From assembly GCF_049446075.1 (NCBI RefSeq), contig NZ_JBMSEB010000001.1:1550001-1614000 (forward strand): DNA of 64,000 bases. Direction: 5' to 3'. Of the stretch, positions 61,203 through 64,000 are shown piece by piece. This DNA comes from Humibacter sp049446075. Lineage in GTDB: Bacteria; Actinomycetota; Actinomycetes; Actinomycetales; Microbacteriaceae. Below the pieces are notes generated by a model. That model searched no databases. It saw only the letters and a program-made list of their open reading frames with translations, and was not told where the DNA came from. Position 1 is the first letter of the stretch, and the number at the start of each line of letters is the position of its first letter. A program made the position numbers and the translations under genes.

Positions 61203-62303
61203 GTGACGCGCATTCTGTGGGTGAGCGCCGAGACGCCGTCGCGCGACGGGCAAGGCGGGCAGCGCAGGCAGTTCCATCAGATCAACGCGCTCGTCTCGCG
61301 CGGGCACGAGGTCACGGTCATGGTCCCGACCGCGGGACAGAGCGACGCGAGCATCCGCACGATCGTTCCCGTGCTGCGACCGAGGCTGACCGTGTTGGGA
61401 CGCATGTCCCGACGAATGGTCGAGCGGATGCGCCGCACCATCGCTGCCGGCGAGTGGGACGCGATCGTCGTGTCCCATCACGAGTCGTTCTGGCTGCTGC
61501 CCGAGCACGTCCGGGTTCCCGTGCTTCTCGACGTGCACAACGTGATGAGCCACTGGCACCACGCGGCGGGCAGGATCGAACTGGCCGACCAGGCTCGCGG
61601 CATGGAGGTGCATGCCGTTCGCAAGGCGGACGGCGTCATGACGTGCTCCGATGTCGAGACGCACCGGCTGCTCGCCGTGCACCCTGAGGCGGAGGGCAAG
61701 GCCTTCACCGCCCCGCTCGGGGTCGACCCTGCCGAATGGCCCGACCGCGGGTTCGACCGCAGCGAACCACGCGTTGCGCTGTTCGGGAGCTGGGGCTGGC
61801 ATCCCAACCGGCTGGGGCTCGAGTGGTTCGCGGAAGAGGTATGGCCGCTCGTGCAGCAGCGGGTCTCCGATGCCGTCGCGCTCGTCGCAGGTACGGAGGC
61901 CGAGCCGAAACCGACGTGGCCGACGGGCATCCGCATCGTCGGCCGTGTTCCCGACCTTGCACAGTTCACATCCTCGGCGACGGTCGTCGCTGTGCCGGTC
62001 AAAGACGGGGTCGGGGCATCCGTCAAGTTCGCCGAGGCGCTTGCGACCGGGGCCGCGGTGATCGCGACAGCGGACGGCGCCAACGCCTTCGAACGTCCCC
62101 CCGCGTTCGTCTCCGACGAGCCTGCTCAGTGGGCGGAGTGGATCGCGGCGCGCCTCGAGCAGCGGGGTACCGAGCCCGCGCCGTCAGCGGCGAGGGCCGT
62201 GGCGCTGTCGAGCATGACCTGGGATGCCGCGGCGGCGCCCATCGACGTATGGCTGCGTGCCAACGCTCGGCAGCAGGCATCCGTTCCACCGCTATCGTCG
62301 TGA
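61203..62303 (+). CDS. Glycosyltransferase (GT4-like)
   Basis: 366 residues, GT-B. N-terminal WVSAETPSRDGQGGQRRQF (glycine-rich acceptor loop), LLDVHNVMSHWHHAAG, and the C-terminal VPVKDGVGASVKFAEALATG, in which the donor-binding Lys/Glu pattern of sugar-nucleotide GTs is recognisable. GTG start with GGAGGGG close upstream. Confidence 0.85.
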   Translation: MTRILWVSAETPSRDGQGGQRRQFHQINALVSRGHEVTVMVPTAGQSDASIRTIVPVLRPRLTVLGRMSRRMVERMRRTIAAGEWDAIVVSHHESFWLLPEHVRVPVLLDVHNVMSHWHHAAGRIELADQARGMEVHAVRKADGVMTCSDVETHRLLAVHPEAEGKAFTAPLGVDPAEWPDRGFDRSEPRVALFGSWGWHPNRLGLEWFAEEVWPLVQQRVSDAVALVAGTEAEPKPTWPTGIRIVGRVPDLAQFTSSATVVAVPVKDGVGASVKFAEALATGAAVIATADGANAFERPPAFVSDEPAQWAEWIAARLEQRGTEPAPSAARAVALSSMTWDAAAAPIDVWLRANARQQASVPPLSS

Positions 62304-62304
62304 C

Positions 62305-63324
62305 GTGGTGATCGCCAACGACAGTGCCGGCGCCGGGGAGAGTGCTCGACCCGACAGTGGTGCGCACGCACCTGCGAGGAGCCATGGGGGGAAGCGCGAC
62401 CAGAACTCAACCGCCGAAGAGCAACCGAGCGTCGGCCCGGCGCCTGCTCCGTCCGTTTCGCTGATCGTGTGCACGACGGGAGCGCCCGGGCGACTGGCCG
62501 ACGTGACCCAGCGGCTGTCGGCCGTGCTCGACGCGACGGACGATGTGGAGGTGCTCCTCATCGACAACTCCGCCGACGGCGGTGTCACGGTTGCGGACGA
62601 GCGCATCCGCGTCGAGCGCTGTGCGCTCCCCGGTCTCTCGCGAGCCCGCACGACGGCGAGCGCTCTCGCCCGCGGCACCGTGCTGGTGTTCACCGACGAC
62701 GACGTGGAGTTCGGTCCTGAGTGGCCGACGTCGATGGCCGAGCTCGTGCTCGACGGGTCGTTCGATGCCGTCGCCGCGCCTGTTCGGCTGGGGCCGGAAT
62801 TCGACGGACTCAGGTCGGTGCTGCTGAGGGAGTGGCTCGCCGAGGGGAATCTCGGAGATGAACCGCGCCTCATCGGCGCAGGCATGGCCATCCATCGCCG
62901 CGTGCTCGGCCTCGGCCTGTGGGACGAACGCATCGGTGCAGGGCGCCCGGACTTCGCCTTCGGCGAGGAGAGCCTCTTCGAGAACATGATCAGAGCTGGC
63001 GGCGGCACCGTCGGTCTCGCCCGCGACGCCACGGTCATCCACCACCCGGACCCTTCGCGCACGACCGCGCAGCACTTTCGCCGCATCGCGCGGCAGAAGG
63101 GTCTCTCCGGCGCCTATCTCGGCTACCACTGGTGGGGTGAGTCGATGAGGATGCCCCGGCTCCGCCAGGCGCGCCGCGTACTGCGGCTGCTGGGGCACCG
63201 GTTGGGCCGACGCGGTCGCGCCGGTATCGATGAGGACGAGCTGAGACTCGTGCAGTCCGTCGGGGAGGCGGCCGGCTACGCGATGCTGAGGGGCGAGACC
63301 AGGCTGTACGCGCGGGCATCCTGA
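62305..63324 (+). CDS. Glycosyltransferase family 2
   Basis: About 339 residues. After a Ser/Ala/Gly-rich start, the GT-A domain carries VSLIVCTTGAPGRL, the metal site FTDDDVEF, and the acceptor-side WDERIGAGRPDFAFGEESLF. GTG 62305 or 62308 are both possible; TATCGT ends 6 nt before 62305. The earlier in-frame ATG at 62224 lies within the preceding gene. A single-domain, soluble enzyme with a basic C-terminus. Confidence 0.8.
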   Translation: MVIANDSAGAGESARPDSGAHAPARSHGGKRDQNSTAEEQPSVGPAPAPSVSLIVCTTGAPGRLADVTQRLSAVLDATDDVEVLLIDNSADGGVTVADERIRVERCALPGLSRARTTASALARGTVLVFTDDDVEFGPEWPTSMAELVLDGSFDAVAAPVRLGPEFDGLRSVLLREWLAEGNLGDEPRLIGAGMAIHRRVLGLGLWDERIGAGRPDFAFGEESLFENMIRAGGGTVGLARDATVIHHPDPSRTTAQHFRRIARQKGLSGAYLGYHWWGESMRMPRLRQARRVLRLLGHRLGRRGRAGIDEDELRLVQSVGEAAGYAMLRGETRLYARAS

Positions 63325-63456
63325 TCGCCGAACAACGACCTTCACCCCCGATCGGGAAACTGGGCAATCCTCACATTGCCGCGCATACTGGGATGAAGCC
63401 GCCGCGCCCAAGGCGTCGCGGACCGATCCGCAGTTGAATGGCGGCGACGAAACCCG

Positions 63457-64000
63457 ATGCGCGCGCGACACTGGTGGGGCCTTGCGGCCGCCGGAACGAC
63501 GACCGTGGTCGTCGTCGCCCTGACCTGGGCGGTGATCGGGCTGGGCTCGAGCGGCGACGCTGCTGCGCCGTCAGCTGCGAACGCGTCCGACGTACCCGTG
63601 TCGACGGCGTCGGCGTCGTCCTCCACGGCGGTCTGCGGTTTCGGCGGCACGCTCGTGAACAAGATCACGGCGAACCGGCCCGCAACGGTCGACGCCCCAG
63701 CTCTCACAACGTGGAAGATCGGCGGCCAGGGCACTCTCGGTGCTCTCGCGGTCGCCGGCGACACGGTCGTCGTGGACCGTGACCTCGACAACGGCACCTC
63801 CGACTTTCTGCGCTACTCCCTCTCCGGAAAGCTCAAGGGCACGACCAGCATCGCAGTGAAGCACGAGGGCAGGTGGGCGCTCGCCGACGACGGGTCGCTG
63901 TACGTGGTGGACGCATACCACGGCTCAACGCGACGGGTCGTGCACTTCGCCGCGGACGGCTCCAGGCTCGGCTCCTTCGACGTGCCCAAGAGCGACGAGA
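63457..64000 (+). CDS. Exported propeller-like protein (N-terminal part, cut by window end)
   Basis: Open from ATG 63457 to the last base, 181 codons, with no stop. An N-terminal hydrophobic segment (residues about 6-32) acts as signal or anchor, followed by a Ser/Ala-rich linker and then a beta-rich region with repeats such as WALADDGSLYVVDAYHGST and FAADGSRLGSF, the pattern of NHL/SMP-30-type propellers. Function unknown; position at the end of the glycan locus hints at a surface role. Confidence 0.7.
   Translation, partial: MRARHWWGLAAAGTTTVVVVALTWAVIGLGSSGDAAAPSAANASDVPVSTASASSSTAVCGFGGTLVNKITANRPATVDAPALTTWKIGGQGTLGALAVAGDTVVVDRDLDNGTSDFLRYSLSGKLKGTTSIAVKHEGRWALADDGSLYVVDAYHGSTRRVVHFAADGSRLGSFDVPKSDE

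Noticed and set aside
1..64000. tRNA, rRNA, transposase or phage genes
   Set aside because: No tRNA cloverleaf, rRNA segment, transposase or integrase motif was recognised anywhere on either strand.

Overview
The window reads as chromosomal DNA of a high-GC actinobacterium, most likely Micrococcales and probably Microbacteriaceae. The support is a long L13-S9-GlmM operon, an S10-spc-alpha ribosomal superoperon with actinobacterial gene order, NRPS-like and Wzm/Wzt glycan genes, dense GC-rich coding with long antisense shadow frames, many GTG/TTG starts and many -10 boxes (TAGnnT) placed 6-8 nt before a start codon, which is the leaderless-transcript pattern. The family assignment is inference. 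I see no rRNA, tRNA, CRISPR array, insertion sequence or prophage.

Layout. 1-8.7 kb: an SDR-like gene behind two palindromic operators, then a minus-strand cell-envelope/housekeeping run (glmS, acpS, alr, tsaE), coaA, and the rplM-rpsI-glmM operon. 8.7-12.4 kb: a three-gene operon for a sialic-acid-like (nonulosonic) sugar: a CMP-sugar synthetase fused to a HAD phosphatase, a short NeuB lacking the SAF domain, and an unrecognised transferase-like protein. 12.4-14.2 kb: truA and a membrane protein. 14.3-19.1 kb: a C4-dicarboxylate module (DctA transporter, CitE-like lyase, DcuS/DcuR-type two-component pair). 19.1-26.9 kb: a carbohydrate-scavenging module (secreted GH43-type glycosidase, ABC importer without its own ATPase, LacI regulator) with several LacI-type palindromes.

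27.0-44.1 kb: the ribosomal superoperon on the minus strand, rpsJ to rplQ, including secY, adk, map, infA, rpmJ and rpoA, with a class-IV aminotransferase (PabC-like) inserted between map and infA. Several ribosomal proteins carry Ala/Lys/Glu-rich tails, and no rpsN lies between rplE and rpsH.

44.6-64.0 kb: a surface-polysaccharide locus: Wzc-like co-polymerase/tyrosine kinase and its phosphatase, seven glycosyltransferase genes (one a GT4-GT2-GT4 triple fusion), a Wzy/WaaL-type polymerase, a Wzm/Wzt ABC exporter, a stand-alone adenylation-carrier-thioesterase (A-T-TE) protein, and at the right edge the start of an exported propeller-like protein cut by the window. The locus has parts of both the Wzy-dependent and the ABC-dependent export routes. 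The most unusual items are the A-T-TE protein beside the exporter and the compact nonulosonic-acid operon.
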